A stretch of 64,000 nucleotides of DNA from Streptomyces sp. NBC_01197. GTDB taxonomy: Bacteria > Actinomycetota > Actinomycetes > Streptomycetales > Streptomycetaceae. The notes below the pieces were generated by a model. The model saw only the letters and a list, made by a program, of their open reading frames with translations, searched no databases and was not told the origin of the DNA. Shown here one piece after another: positions 41,758 through 52,209 of this stretch. Numbering within the stretch: position 1 is the stretch's first letter; each line of letters begins with the position of its first letter. The DNA is taken from the NCBI RefSeq assembly GCF_036010505.1, contig NZ_CP108569.1:1862001-1926000 (forward strand). Reading direction: 5' to 3'. A program made the position numbers and the translations under genes.

Positions 41758-43302
41758 TCAGCCCATGAACTTCTTGAACTCGTCCGGGAGCTCGAAGTTC
41801 TTCGCGTCCTCACCGGCCGGCAGGCCCGGCGCGCCGCCCTGCTCACGGCGGGCGGCTGCGGCCTCTTCCTCCGCCTTGCGCTTCATCGGGTTACCGCTCT
41901 TGCGCTTGCCCTTGGCCTGCTTCTGCTGCTTCTTCTGCCGGCCGGGACCGCCACCCATGCCCGGCATACCCGGCATACCCGGCATGCCACCGCCCTGAGC
42001 CATCCGCGACATCATCTTGCGCGCCTCGAAGAACCGCTCCACCAGGCTCTTCACGGCGCTGACGTCGACGCCCGACCCCTTGGCCACCCGGGCCCTGCGT
42101 GAGCCGTTGATGATCGTCGGGTCCTGGCGCTCGGCCGGGGTCATCGACTTGATGATCGCGGCGGTGCGGTCCACGTCCCGCTCGTCGATGTTGTTGATCT
42201 GTTCCTTCATCTGCCCCATGCCGGGCAGCATGCCGAGCAGCTTGGAGATGCTGCCCATCTTCCTGACCTGCTCCATCTGGGCCAGGAAGTCGTCGAGCGT
42301 GAAGTCCTTGCCGCCCTTGCTGCCGGCCAGCTTGGAGGCCATCTGCTCGGCCTCGGCCTGGCTGAAGGTCTGCTCGGCCTTCTCGATCAGGCTGAGCATG
42401 TCGCCCATACCGAGGATCCGCGACGCCATGCGGTCCGGGTGGAACGTGTCGAACTCGTCCAGCTTCTCGCCGTTCGAGGCGAACATGATCTGCCGACCGG
42501 TGACGTGCGCGATCGACAGGGCCGCGCCACCGCGGGCGTCGCCGTCGAGCTTGGAGAGCACCACTCCGTCGAAGCCGACGCCGTCGCGGAACGCCTCGGC
42601 GGTGTTGACCGCGTCCTGGCCGATCATCGCGTCGACGACGAAGAGGACCTCGTCGGGGCTGACGGCGTCGCGGATGTCCGCGGCCTGCTGCATCAGCTCC
42701 TGGTCGATGCCCAGCCGGCCCGCGGTGTCGACCACGACGACGTCGTACTGCTTGGTCTTGGCGAACTCGATCGAGTCCTGGGCGACCTTGACCGGGTCAC
42801 CGACGCCGTTGCCCGGCTCGGGGGCGTACACGGCGACGCCCGCGCGCTCGGCGACCACGCTCAGCTGGTTCACGGCGTTGGGACGCTGGAGGTCGCACGC
42901 CACGAGCAGCGGGGTGTGGCCCTGGCCCTTGAGCCAGAGGCCGAGCTTTCCGGCGAGGGTCGTCTTGCCCGCGCCCTGGAGGCCCGCGAGCATGATCACG
43001 GTCGGCGGCTGCTTGGCGAAGCGGAGGCGGCGGGTCTCGCCACCGAGGATGCCGATGAGCTCCTCGTTGACGATCTTGATGACCTGCTGGGCCGGGTTCA
43101 GCGCCTGGGAGACCTCGGCGCCGGCCGCACGCTCCTTGACCTGCTTGATGAAGGCGCGGACGACGGGCAGCGCGACGTCCGCCTCAAGCAGGGCGATACG
43201 GATTTCGCGCGCGGTGGCATCGATGTCCGCCTCGCTGAGGCGCCCTTTGCCCCGGAGGTTCTTGAAAGTCGCGGCAAGGCGGTCGGAGAGGGTATCGAAC
43301 AC
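41758..43302 (-). CDS. ffh: Signal recognition particle protein Ffh (SRP54)
   Basis: 514 residues from GTG 43302 (VFDTLSDRLAATFKNLRGKG). The N domain is followed by the G domain with LAGLQGAGKTTLAGKL, DTAGRLGIDQEL and SKLDGDARGGAAL, then the Met-rich M domain with GMGQMKEQINN and MMSRMAQGGGMPGMPGMPG. A basic C-terminal tail (QKKQQKQAKGKRKSG) follows. It binds signal sequences and 4.5S RNA and docks with FtsY, encoded about 8 kb away. The earlier in-frame codons have no similarity. Confidence 0.96.
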   Translation of the reverse strand: MFDTLSDRLAATFKNLRGKGRLSEADIDATAREIRIALLEADVALPVVRAFIKQVKERAAGAEVSQALNPAQQVIKIVNEELIGILGGETRRLRFAKQPPTVIMLAGLQGAGKTTLAGKLGLWLKGQGHTPLLVACDLQRPNAVNQLSVVAERAGVAVYAPEPGNGVGDPVKVAQDSIEFAKTKQYDVVVVDTAGRLGIDQELMQQAADIRDAVSPDEVLFVVDAMIGQDAVNTAEAFRDGVGFDGVVLSKLDGDARGGAALSIAHVTGRQIMFASNGEKLDEFDTFHPDRMASRILGMGDMLSLIEKAEQTFSQAEAEQMASKLAGSKGGKDFTLDDFLAQMEQVRKMGSISKLLGMLPGMGQMKEQINNIDERDVDRTAAIIKSMTPAERQDPTIINGSRRARVAKGSGVDVSAVKSLVERFFEARKMMSRMAQGGGMPGMPGMPGMGGGPGRQKKQQKQAKGKRKSGNPMKRKAEEEAAAARREQGGAPGLPAGEDAKNFELPDEFKKFMG

Positions 43303-43459
43303 GGCGGTCGCGGATCCTCGGGTCGGGAGCGGGGGGACGGTTGGACCCCAGGGTATCCGGACCGGGTGGGTCGGGTCTGCCCCTGCCCCCGACAGGGGTC
43401 CGGAGCAGGGCGCCGGACCGGGTGCCGGCGCGTGATCCCGCACCGGGGCCCGCCCGCGC

Positions 43460-45901
43460 TCACTCCCGGAGCCCGGCCTCCAGCTCCCTGGCCAGCCCGG
43501 CCGCCGCCTCCGCCGGAAGCGGGTCCCCGCCCAGTCCCGTCACATAGAACGCGTCCACCGCGTTGGCCCCCAGCGTGGAGACATGCGCGCTGCGCACCGC
43601 CGCCCCGGCCGCCTCCAGGGCCAGGCCGATCCGGTACAGCAGCCCCGGGGCGTCCTGGGCACGGACCTCGATCACCGTGGCCAGCCGGGAGCCGGCGGGG
43701 ACCACCTTCACCCGGGGCGGCGGCGCCTGGACACCGCGGCGGCGCGGGTAGGCCGCCTCCCGTTCGGCCAGTCTGGCGCGGACGTCCAGCGAGCCGTCCA
43801 GCGCCCGTACGAGATCGGCGCGCAGCCTCGCGGCCTGCGGGAGCGATCCGTACTCGGCGGCCACCCGCCAGGTCAGCAGCAGCACGTCGGCCTGGCTCCC
43901 CAGTCCGGTGGGCAGTTCGACAGCGCGCAGGTCGGCCGCGCGTACGGTCAGCCGGTGCAGCGCCAGGACCCCGGTGACGGCGGGCAGGACGCCGGGCCGG
44001 TCGGGGAGCGCGATGAGCAGTTCCACGCCCACCGGTTCCGGGGCGCCGTCCTCCTGCGGTTCCCCGGTCCTGGCGTGCAGGGCCAGGACCGGGCCGCCGG
44101 TGCGCAGCGCCTCGACGGCCAGCCGCTCGTGCTCGGCACCCGGTGCGCCCGCCTCGGGTTCTTCGGGGACCTCGCCCGCCAGTACCGCGGCTACCCGTGC
44201 CGCCAGATCGTCCACGAGCGACGCCCGCCAGGAGGACCAGGCCGCGGGCCCGGTCGCCAGCGCGTCGGCCTCGGTCAGCGCGTGCAGCAGTTCCAGCGTG
44301 GTGGCGGATCCCACCGCCGCGGCGACGGAGGTCACGGTCGCCGGGTCGTCCAGGTCGCGCCGGGTCGCCGTCTCGACGAGCAGCAGGTGGTGGCGTACGA
44401 GCACGGCGAGCACCTCGGCGTCCGCGCGGTCGAAGCCGATCCGGGTGGCCACGTCCCGGGCGATGACCTCGCCCGCCACCGAGTGGTCGCCGGGCCAGCC
44501 CTTGCCGATGTCGTGCAGCAGGGCCGCGACGAGCAGCAGGTCGGGGCGGCCGACCCGGCGGGTCAGCGAGGACGCCCGTACGGCTGTCTCGACGAGATGC
44601 CGGTCGACGGTCCAGGTGTGCACCGCGTTCCGCTGCGGCCTGCACCGCACCCGCTCCCAGTCCGGCAGCAGCCCGCTGATCAGCCCCTCCGCCTCCAGCG
44701 CCTCCCAGACCGGCACCGTGGACTCCCCCGCGCCGAGCAGGGTGACCAGCTGTTCGCGTGCCTCGGCGGGCCAGGGCACCGGGAGCGGCCGTGCGCCGCC
44801 CGCCAGCCGGCGCACCGCGTGCAGGGAGACCGGCAGCCCGGCCTGCGCCGCCGCGGCGGCCACCCGCAACGGCAGTACGGGGTCGCGTTCGGGGCGGGCG
44901 GTGCGGGCCAGCACCACCTCGCCCTCCTGTTCCACCACGCCTTCGGCGAGCGGGGTCCGTTCGGCCGCCGCTGTCCTGCCGCCGCCGATCAGGGCGCGCA
45001 GCCGGGGGCGCGCGGTGCGCGAGCGCAGCACCCGGTTGACCTCACGCCAGGTGACGTCACCGGCGTACGAGATGGTGCGCGCGGCTTCGTACGCCTCGCG
45101 CAGCAGCACGTCGGCGTCCAGCAGTCCGAGCTCGGCGGCGACCTGGTCCTGTTCCTGGAGCGCGAGCCGTTCCGTGGCGCGTCCGGTCACCAGATGCAGC
45201 GCGTCCCGCACGTCGAGGAGCCGTCTGCGGGCGCCGTCGAGCCCTTGGCGGGGCGCGTCGGCCAGCCAGGACGCGGCGACGGCCCGCAGCGCGGTGGCGT
45301 CCCGCAGCCCGCCCCTGGCCTCCTTGATGTCCGGTTCGAGGAGGAACTGCAGCTCGCCCTGGCGCTCGGCACGTTCCTGGCACAGCTCGTACAGCTCGGG
45401 CAGCCGCTTCGGCGCCTGGTTGCGCCAGTCGGCGAGTACGGCCGTCCGCAGCCCGGCGGTCAGTCCCGGGTCACCGGCGACGTGCCGGGCGTCGAGCAGC
45501 CCGAGCTGGACCCTGAGGTCCTCGCCCGCCGTTCTGCGCGCCTCACCCGGGGTCCGTACGGAGTGGTCGAGGTCGAGCCCCAGGTCCCACACCGGGTACC
45601 AGACCCGGTCGGCGAGCGAGGCGACGGCGGCCTGGTCCGCTTTCCCGTCGTGCAGCAGGAGCAGGTCCAGGTCGCTGCGCGGTGACAGTTCACCGCGCCC
45701 GTATCCGCCGACGGCCACCAGGGCCGCGCCGTGCACGCCCGCGGCCTCGGCGGCCGGGGTGAAGAGCACGTTCATCCACGTGTCGGTCAGCCGGGCCAGG
45801 GCCGAACGGCGCGGCGGCCCGGGCTCCGCCTTCTCCTGAAGGAGGCGGAGCCGGGCCGCCGCGTAATCGCTGGGTCCGGGGCCGTCCGTCTGACCGGTCA
45901 T
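43460..45901 (-). CDS. glnD: [Protein-PII] nucleotidyltransferase/uridylyl-removing enzyme GlnD
   Basis: 813 residues from ATG 45901; GTG at 45919 would add six. The nucleotidyltransferase domain shows VGGYGRGELSPRSDLDLLLL. The HD domain has LLHDIGKGWPGDHS. Two C-terminal ACT domains follow (IALPDRPGVLPAV and VRAQDAPGLLYRIGLALE). It modifies and demodifies PII in response to nitrogen status; in Streptomyces it is known to adenylylate GlnK. Third gene after amtB and glnK on the same strand, with a 9-bp tandem repeat just upstream. Confidence 0.94.
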   Translation of the reverse strand: MTGQTDGPGPSDYAAARLRLLQEKAEPGPPRRSALARLTDTWMNVLFTPAAEAAGVHGAALVAVGGYGRGELSPRSDLDLLLLHDGKADQAAVASLADRVWYPVWDLGLDLDHSVRTPGEARRTAGEDLRVQLGLLDARHVAGDPGLTAGLRTAVLADWRNQAPKRLPELYELCQERAERQGELQFLLEPDIKEARGGLRDATALRAVAASWLADAPRQGLDGARRRLLDVRDALHLVTGRATERLALQEQDQVAAELGLLDADVLLREAYEAARTISYAGDVTWREVNRVLRSRTARPRLRALIGGGRTAAAERTPLAEGVVEQEGEVVLARTARPERDPVLPLRVAAAAAQAGLPVSLHAVRRLAGGARPLPVPWPAEAREQLVTLLGAGESTVPVWEALEAEGLISGLLPDWERVRCRPQRNAVHTWTVDRHLVETAVRASSLTRRVGRPDLLLVAALLHDIGKGWPGDHSVAGEVIARDVATRIGFDRADAEVLAVLVRHHLLLVETATRRDLDDPATVTSVAAAVGSATTLELLHALTEADALATGPAAWSSWRASLVDDLAARVAAVLAGEVPEEPEAGAPGAEHERLAVEALRTGGPVLALHARTGEPQEDGAPEPVGVELLIALPDRPGVLPAVTGVLALHRLTVRAADLRAVELPTGLGSQADVLLLTWRVAAEYGSLPQAARLRADLVRALDGSLDVRARLAEREAAYPRRRGVQAPPPRVKVVPAGSRLATVIEVRAQDAPGLLYRIGLALEAAGAAVRSAHVSTLGANAVDAFYVTGLGGDPLPAEAAAGLARELEAGLRE

Positions 45902-45938
45902 CTCGTCGGCACCCGTCACCCGGCAGTTCCCGTCTCTC

Positions 45939-45974
45939 GTCGTTCGAGTCGTTCGAGTCGTTCGAGTCGTTTCA
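45939..45974. repeat. 9-bp tandem repeat between glnK and glnD
   Basis: GTCGTTCGA is repeated three times exactly (45939-45947, 45948-45956, 45957-45965), followed by a degenerate GTCGTTTCA (45966-45974) and a further GTCGTTCA reaching the glnK stop. It occupies half of the short gap just upstream of glnD. Copy number is likely to vary between strains. Confidence 0.88.
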
Positions 45975-45981
45975 GCGTCGT

Positions 45982-47748
<1,767 letters not shown>

Positions 47749-47775
47749 TCATGCGTCAGAGACTGACGCCGCGCC

Positions 47776-47833
47776 GTTTCCGCCGATGCCGCGTGATGTT
47801 TCACCGCGGTGACGAAGAGGTGGTGCGTGTTAC
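47776..47833 (-). promoter_or_regulatory. GlnR-type operator upstream of amtB
   Basis: On the minus strand GTCAC-n6-GAAAC spans 47813-47798, an exact match to the GlnR half-site pair gTnAC-n6-GaAAC. A further GAAAC lies at 47780-47776, spaced exactly 22 nt from the first GAAAC as in tandem a- and b-sites, and a GTAAC at 47833-47829 lies upstream. This agrees with the known control of amtB-glnK-glnD by GlnR in Streptomyces. Confidence 0.82.
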
Positions 47834-48008
47834 GCCCGGATGAAGTGCGGGACGGGTGCGTGTGGGCCGGGCCCGCCCCCGCGCGGGACGGAAACCGGCC
47901 ACGACGGTCACCCTGTTGGCCTGGCGCGGGGGAGCCGAGTCGGGCATTACGGGGTGACTGTCGTGGCCGGGGCCTCTGGGTACCGCTCAGTGGGTGGGTG
48001 GTGTGGTC
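47834..48008 (-). terminator. Gap downstream of nsdA with 19-bp hairpin (47893-47911 / 47950-47968)
   Basis: CCGGCCACGACGGTCACCC pairs with GGGTGACTGTCGTGGCCGG with one G-U pair; the loop is 38 nt. It lies 40 nt past the nsdA stop on the minus strand and upstream of the amtB operator, so it probably ends the nsdA transcript. The remainder of the gap holds nothing else recognisable. Confidence 0.6.
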
Positions 48009-49514
48009 TCAGACCGCTTCGGCCGTCTCGGGCAGCTGCTCGGCGAGCCGTTCGGTGAGGTCGATGACCGCGGGGACGTCGCCGAAGTCCCTGACCGCCG
48101 TGTCGACGGTCTTGCGGAGCCTGGTGTTGACGCGCTCGGAGCGGACGCGTTTGGCGATGTGCAGGGCCTGGGTGGCGAAGGAGGTGGACTGCTCGGGTTC
48201 CCGCTTCAGCAGATGGACGGTGGCCATCCCGACGAGGTTCAGCGCGTACGAACGCTGGTGCTCGTCGTCCTTCTCGAAGAGCGCGACCGCGTTGTCGATG
48301 ACCGGCTCGGCGAGCGAGGCGTAGGTCGGGCTGCGGCCGGCCACATAGGCGAGATCGCGGAACGAGTGGCCGTTCTCGCCGTTCAGCTCGGCCTCCGAGA
48401 AGAAGCGGATCCAGTCGGGCTCCGGCTCGCCGTCGAAGCCCGCGTCGGAGAAGGTGTCCTCGGCCATCCGCACGGCCCGTTTGCACTTGCTCGGCTGGCC
48501 CATGTTGGCGTAGGCGCGGGCCTCCATCGCATACAGCATCGCCTGGGTACGGGGGGTGGCGCACTCACGGCTGCCGTACTGGGCGAGGTGGACGAGTTCC
48601 AGGGCGTCGTCGGGGCGGCCGAGGTGGATCATCTGGCGGCTCATCGAGGACAGGATGTACGAGCCGAGCGGCTTGTCCCCGGCCTCCTTGGCCGCGTGCA
48701 GGGCGAGCACGAAGTACTTCTGGGCGGTGGGCTGGAGACCGACGTCGTAACTCATCCACCCGGCCAGCTCGGCCAGTTCGGCCGCGCACCGGAACAGCCG
48801 CTTCGAAGTGGCCCCCGGCTGGGGCTCCTGCAGCAGGTCGGTCACCTCGTGCAGTTGCCCCACGACCGCCTTGCGACGCAGCCCGCCACCGCACTGGGCG
48901 TCCCACTGGCGGAACATCGCCGTGGTGGACTCCAGCAGTTCGAGCTCGGGCCGCGAGAGCCTGGAGGGGCGCCGTGCGTGATCGGCGGGGAGTTCCGCGG
49001 TGGGCTCACCCGCGGGCGTGGGCACCAGCCAGCGCTGCATCGGCTCGATGAGCGTCGGGCCGGCGGCCAGTGCCAGCGACGCGCCGAGGAAGCCGCGCCG
49101 GGCGAGCATCAGGTCGCTGCGGGAGAACTCGCTGAGCAGCGAGACCGTCTGCGGGCCCGCCCAGGGCATGTCGACACCGGACACCGAGGGTGACTGGTGC
49201 GCCGCGCGCAGCCCCAGATCCTCGATGGCGACGACGCTGCCGAAGCGTTCCGAGAAGAGCTCCGAGAGGATGCGCGGAATGGGCTCACGCGGCTGCTCGC
49301 CGTCGAGCCAGCGCCGCACGCGTGAGGTGTCGGTGCTGATGTGGTGTGCGCCCATCTGCCGTGCCCTGCGGTTCACCTGGCGTGCCAGCTCGCCCTTCGA
49401 CCAGCCGCTGCGCACGAACCACGAACCGAGCCGCTCGTTCGGGCGTTTGCCGGCACCCGTCTCGCCGTCGCCACTGCCGCCCACTGGAACGCCCCCATCC
49501 CGCTGAAGCCTCAT
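48009..49514 (-). CDS. nsdA: NsdA-like developmental regulator
   Basis: 501 residues. The N-terminal 30-90 region (SWFVRSGWSKGELARQVNRR, then DTSRVRRWLDGEQPREP) looks like a helix-turn-helix. A hydrophobic patch LARRGFLGASLALAAGPTLI follows (about 137-156), then TPR-like helical repeats to the end. Length and neighbours match NsdA, which in S. coelicolor represses sporulation and antibiotic production. ATG at 49514; no strong ribosome site. It is divergent from the primase-polymerase-like gene and followed by amtB. Confidence 0.9.
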   Translation of the reverse strand: MRLQRDGGVPVGGSGDGETGAGKRPNERLGSWFVRSGWSKGELARQVNRRARQMGAHHISTDTSRVRRWLDGEQPREPIPRILSELFSERFGSVVAIEDLGLRAAHQSPSVSGVDMPWAGPQTVSLLSEFSRSDLMLARRGFLGASLALAAGPTLIEPMQRWLVPTPAGEPTAELPADHARRPSRLSRPELELLESTTAMFRQWDAQCGGGLRRKAVVGQLHEVTDLLQEPQPGATSKRLFRCAAELAELAGWMSYDVGLQPTAQKYFVLALHAAKEAGDKPLGSYILSSMSRQMIHLGRPDDALELVHLAQYGSRECATPRTQAMLYAMEARAYANMGQPSKCKRAVRMAEDTFSDAGFDGEPEPDWIRFFSEAELNGENGHSFRDLAYVAGRSPTYASLAEPVIDNAVALFEKDDEHQRSYALNLVGMATVHLLKREPEQSTSFATQALHIAKRVRSERVNTRLRKTVDTAVRDFGDVPAVIDLTERLAEQLPETAEAV

Positions 49515-49912
49515 TACGCCAACCCATATCAGAATGCCGCGAGTTGAGGTTCACTGTCCGGCGCTTGCGCCCCTTCGAACAGAAAACCGGCTTGCCCCCG
49601 GCATACCCGTGAGTGCATCCGACCCGAGGGTTCGTGCACTGAAAGTAATCCTACGATCACGCACCTCGCGAGGGCGATCCCGGAAACGCCACCATTCGCC
49701 ACCCCTTCGAATGAACCCGCCTGCCGCCAGGCGCGATTCACTTGACACTCGACGATCAGGATCGGGTGGAGCGATGCACGCCGGGGCGCGTGAATCGTTC
49801 CGCACCACCCCCGATGTCACCCCGCACCTCCCCGATCAGGGTGTTTGCAACACAGGGTGACGGAGAGGCTCCAGGTCGTAACCACCGGCGCGCACGACCC
49901 GTTGGAGGGGGC
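49515..49912. promoter_or_regulatory. 398-nt divergent promoter region of nsdA and the Prim-Pol-like gene
   Basis: No gene is supported here. The region is less G+C-rich than its surroundings around 49640-49700. A TTGACA hexamer lies at 49742-49747 on the plus strand but no good -10 follows at 16-18 nt. On the minus strand TAGGAT (plus 49650-49655 region) could serve nsdA. A short repeat ACAGGGTGACGGAGAGG precedes the plus-strand gene. Confidence 0.35.
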
Positions 49913-50569
49913 ATGGGCTTCACTATCGGCGGCATCCGGGACATCCGCTCCGGCACCCGGCGTCGCGGCCGCACACAGCAGAGCACAGCGGTCGCCGAGT
50001 TCACCGGGCTCTGGGGCTGGGACGTGGTTCCCGGCGCGCGCGCCGCGGCGGGCAACTGCTCCTGCGGAGAAGCCGGATGCACGTCCCCCGGGGCCCATCC
50101 CCTCGGGTTCGCGCCCGAGGTGCCGGCGGGGGCCACCCTCGGTGAAGCGGCGAAAGCCTGGTCCCTGACACCGGGCGCCGCGGTGCTGCTGCCGGTCGGC
50201 CGCTGCTTCGACATCATCGACGTCGCCGAGCCCGCGGGGCGCACGGCCCTGATCCGGATGGAGCGCATGGGACTCCCGCTGGGCCCCGTGAGCGCGACCC
50301 CGGACGGCCGGGCTCAGTTCTTCGTCGCCCCCGGCGCCGCCCGCGAACTCCCCGAGCTGCTCTACCGGATGGGCTGGGACGACGCGGACCTCGATCTGCA
50401 CGGCCTGGGCCCGGGCGAGCACATCACCGCCCCGCCGTCGAACCACGCGGGCCTGGGTCCGGCCCGCTGGCTTCGCCCCCCGTCGCTGGAGACGGCGAGC
50501 GGCCCGCCCCAGGCCCGGCTGCTGCTCGGCACCCTCGCGTACATCTGCCACCGCCACGTACCCGCCTGA
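49913..50569 (+). CDS. Bifunctional primase/polymerase-like (Prim-Pol) domain protein, possibly degenerate
   Basis: 218 residues. The N-terminal FTGLWGWDVVPGARAAAGNC and CSCGEAGCTSPGAHPLGF blocks, with three Cys and a His, are the start of the Prim-Pol AEP fold found in actinobacterial single-domain proteins. Where catalytic AEP enzymes have a D-x-D (VVDIDP), this reads FDIIDVAEPAG, so the metal site seems altered. There is no helicase domain. It may be a structural or regulatory derivative. ATG at 49913, preceded by GGAGGGGGC. It ends at a strong bidirectional terminator. Confidence 0.72.
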   Translation: MGFTIGGIRDIRSGTRRRGRTQQSTAVAEFTGLWGWDVVPGARAAAGNCSCGEAGCTSPGAHPLGFAPEVPAGATLGEAAKAWSLTPGAAVLLPVGRCFDIIDVAEPAGRTALIRMERMGLPLGPVSATPDGRAQFFVAPGAARELPELLYRMGWDDADLDLHGLGPGEHITAPPSNHAGLGPARWLRPPSLETASGPPQARLLLGTLAYICHRHVPA

Positions 50570-50606
50570 CACGCCTCCCGCGCCGGCCGGCGCCGGCGCG
50601 GGACAG

Positions 50607-50653
50607 CGCGAAGGGCCCCGCCGCATCTGCACCGTGCGGTGGGGCCCTTCGCG
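50607..50653. terminator. 19-bp bidirectional terminator between Prim-Pol-like gene and ftsY
   Basis: CGCGAAGGGCCCCGCCGCA (50607-50625) pairs with TGCGGTGGGGCCCTTCGCG (50635-50653) with one G-U pair and a 9-nt loop. The two flanking genes converge on it. Confidence 0.88.
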
Positions 50654-50695
50654 GTTCTTCCTGATTCGGCCGGCCAGGTCTTCAGGCGGCCGGGT

Positions 50696-51916
50696 TCACT
50701 CCCCGACCAGCGCGTCCACGAACGCCTCTGGCTCGAACGGGGCCAGGTCGTCCGGGCCCTCGCCGAGGCCGACCAGCTTGACCGGTACGCCCAGTTCCCG
50801 CTGGACGGCGATCACGATGCCGCCCTTGGCCGTACCGTCCAGCTTGGTCAGCACGATGCCGGTGATGGCCACCACCTCGGCGAACACCCGCGCCTGCACC
50901 AGGCCGTTCTGCCCGGTCGTGGCGTCCAGCACGAGCAGCACCTCGTCCAGCGGGCCGTGCTTCTCCACGACCCGCTTCACCTTGCCGAGCTCGTCCATCA
51001 GGCCGGTCTTGGTGTGCAGCCGCCCGGCGGTGTCGATGAGGACGACATCGGCGCCCTCCTTGATGCCCTCCTTCACCGCGTCGAAGGCGATCGACGCCGG
51101 GTCGCCGCCCTCGGGGCCGCGTACGGTGCGCGCCCCGACCCGTTCGCCCCAGGTCTGGAGCTGGTCGGCGGCGGCGGCCCGGAAGGTGTCGGCCGCGCCG
51201 AGCACCACGCTGCGGCCGTCGGCCACCAGGACCCGGGCGAGCTTGCCCGTGGTGGTGGTCTTGCCGGTGCCGTTGACCCCGACGACCATGACGACGCCCG
51301 GGGTCTCCAGGCCGCCCTCGGTCTTGACCTCGCGGTCGAAGTCCGTACCGAGCAGGTTCAGCAGCTCCTCGCGGAGCAGGGTGCGCAGGTCCTGCGGTGT
51401 ACGGGTGCCGAGCACCCTGACCCGCTCACGCAGCCGCTCGACCAGCTCCTGGGTCGGCGCGACGCCGACGTCCGCCGTGAGCAGGGTGTCCTCGATCTCC
51501 TCCCAGGTCTCCTCGTCGAGGTTGTCGCGGGAGAGCAGGGTGAGCAGGCCCTTACCGAGCGAGTTCTGCGAGCGGGCGAGCCGGGCGCGCAGCCGTACGA
51601 GACGGCCCTCGGTGGGTTCCGGGATCTCGATCCGCGGGGCGACGGGCTCCGCGACGACCGGGTCCTCGACCGCGGCGGGGGCGCCCGCGGCCTCGTCGGC
51701 GGGCGGGAGGTCCACCTCCTCGATGGTGCGGCGCGACTCGTCGCGCGGTGGGGCAGCGTCCTCGCCGACCTGGGGTTCGGCGGGAGGCGCTGTGATGGTC
51801 GGCGCACTCGGCGGTGCCGTGGGCAGCTGCTTCTTCTTGCGGCTGCTGACCACGAGCCCGCTGATCGCGCCGACAGCGACCAGGGCGATGACTACAGCAA
51901 GGATCACGATTTCCAT
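50696..51916 (-). CDS. ftsY: Signal recognition particle receptor FtsY
   Basis: 406 residues from ATG 51916. An N-terminal membrane anchor (MEIVILAVVIALVAVGAISG) and a Pro/Glu-rich linker precede the NG domain: VVGVNGTGKTTTTGKLA, GAADTFRAAAADQL, LIDTAGRLHTK and TKLDGTAKGG. It receives Ffh-ribosome complexes at the membrane. The visible N-terminal anchor is characteristic of actinobacterial FtsY. Confidence 0.96.
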   Translation of the reverse strand: MEIVILAVVIALVAVGAISGLVVSSRKKKQLPTAPPSAPTITAPPAEPQVGEDAAPPRDESRRTIEEVDLPPADEAAGAPAAVEDPVVAEPVAPRIEIPEPTEGRLVRLRARLARSQNSLGKGLLTLLSRDNLDEETWEEIEDTLLTADVGVAPTQELVERLRERVRVLGTRTPQDLRTLLREELLNLLGTDFDREVKTEGGLETPGVVMVVGVNGTGKTTTTGKLARVLVADGRSVVLGAADTFRAAAADQLQTWGERVGARTVRGPEGGDPASIAFDAVKEGIKEGADVVLIDTAGRLHTKTGLMDELGKVKRVVEKHGPLDEVLLVLDATTGQNGLVQARVFAEVVAITGIVLTKLDGTAKGGIVIAVQRELGVPVKLVGLGEGPDDLAPFEPEAFVDALVGE

Positions 51917-52111
51917 AACCCACCCAGTATCAGTCACGAAAGATGGGGAATCGCAGAAGGTGCTAACCCGTGACGATGCGCGTACGAGCAATCACCGCCG
52001 CCGGAGTCCGTCCGGCAGAACGCCTCCGAGCTGGCCGCCCTCGCTCAGCGCTGGCCCACGGACCGGCCCTGCGCACCTTCGTCCGATCGCACAAGGGACT
52101 AAATCCTCTAT

Positions 52112-52150
52112 TTGAAATTTTCCCGGCGGCCCTACGATGATGTCGACATC
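52112..52150 (+). promoter_or_regulatory. Promoter-like hexamers with 12-bp palindrome before the NCS1 permease
   Basis: TTGAAA (52112-52117) and TACGAT (52133-52138) are spaced by 15 nt. A perfect 12-bp palindrome GATGTCGACATC (52139-52150) follows directly, where transcription would begin. This looks like an operator that blocks the promoter. The rest of the 293-nt gap (51917-52209) holds nothing else I can name. Confidence 0.5.
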
Positions 52151-52209
52151 TACGCGCGTCACATCACTCTTGTCCCCAACTCCCCCTCACACGTGCACGG
52201 AGTACCCCC

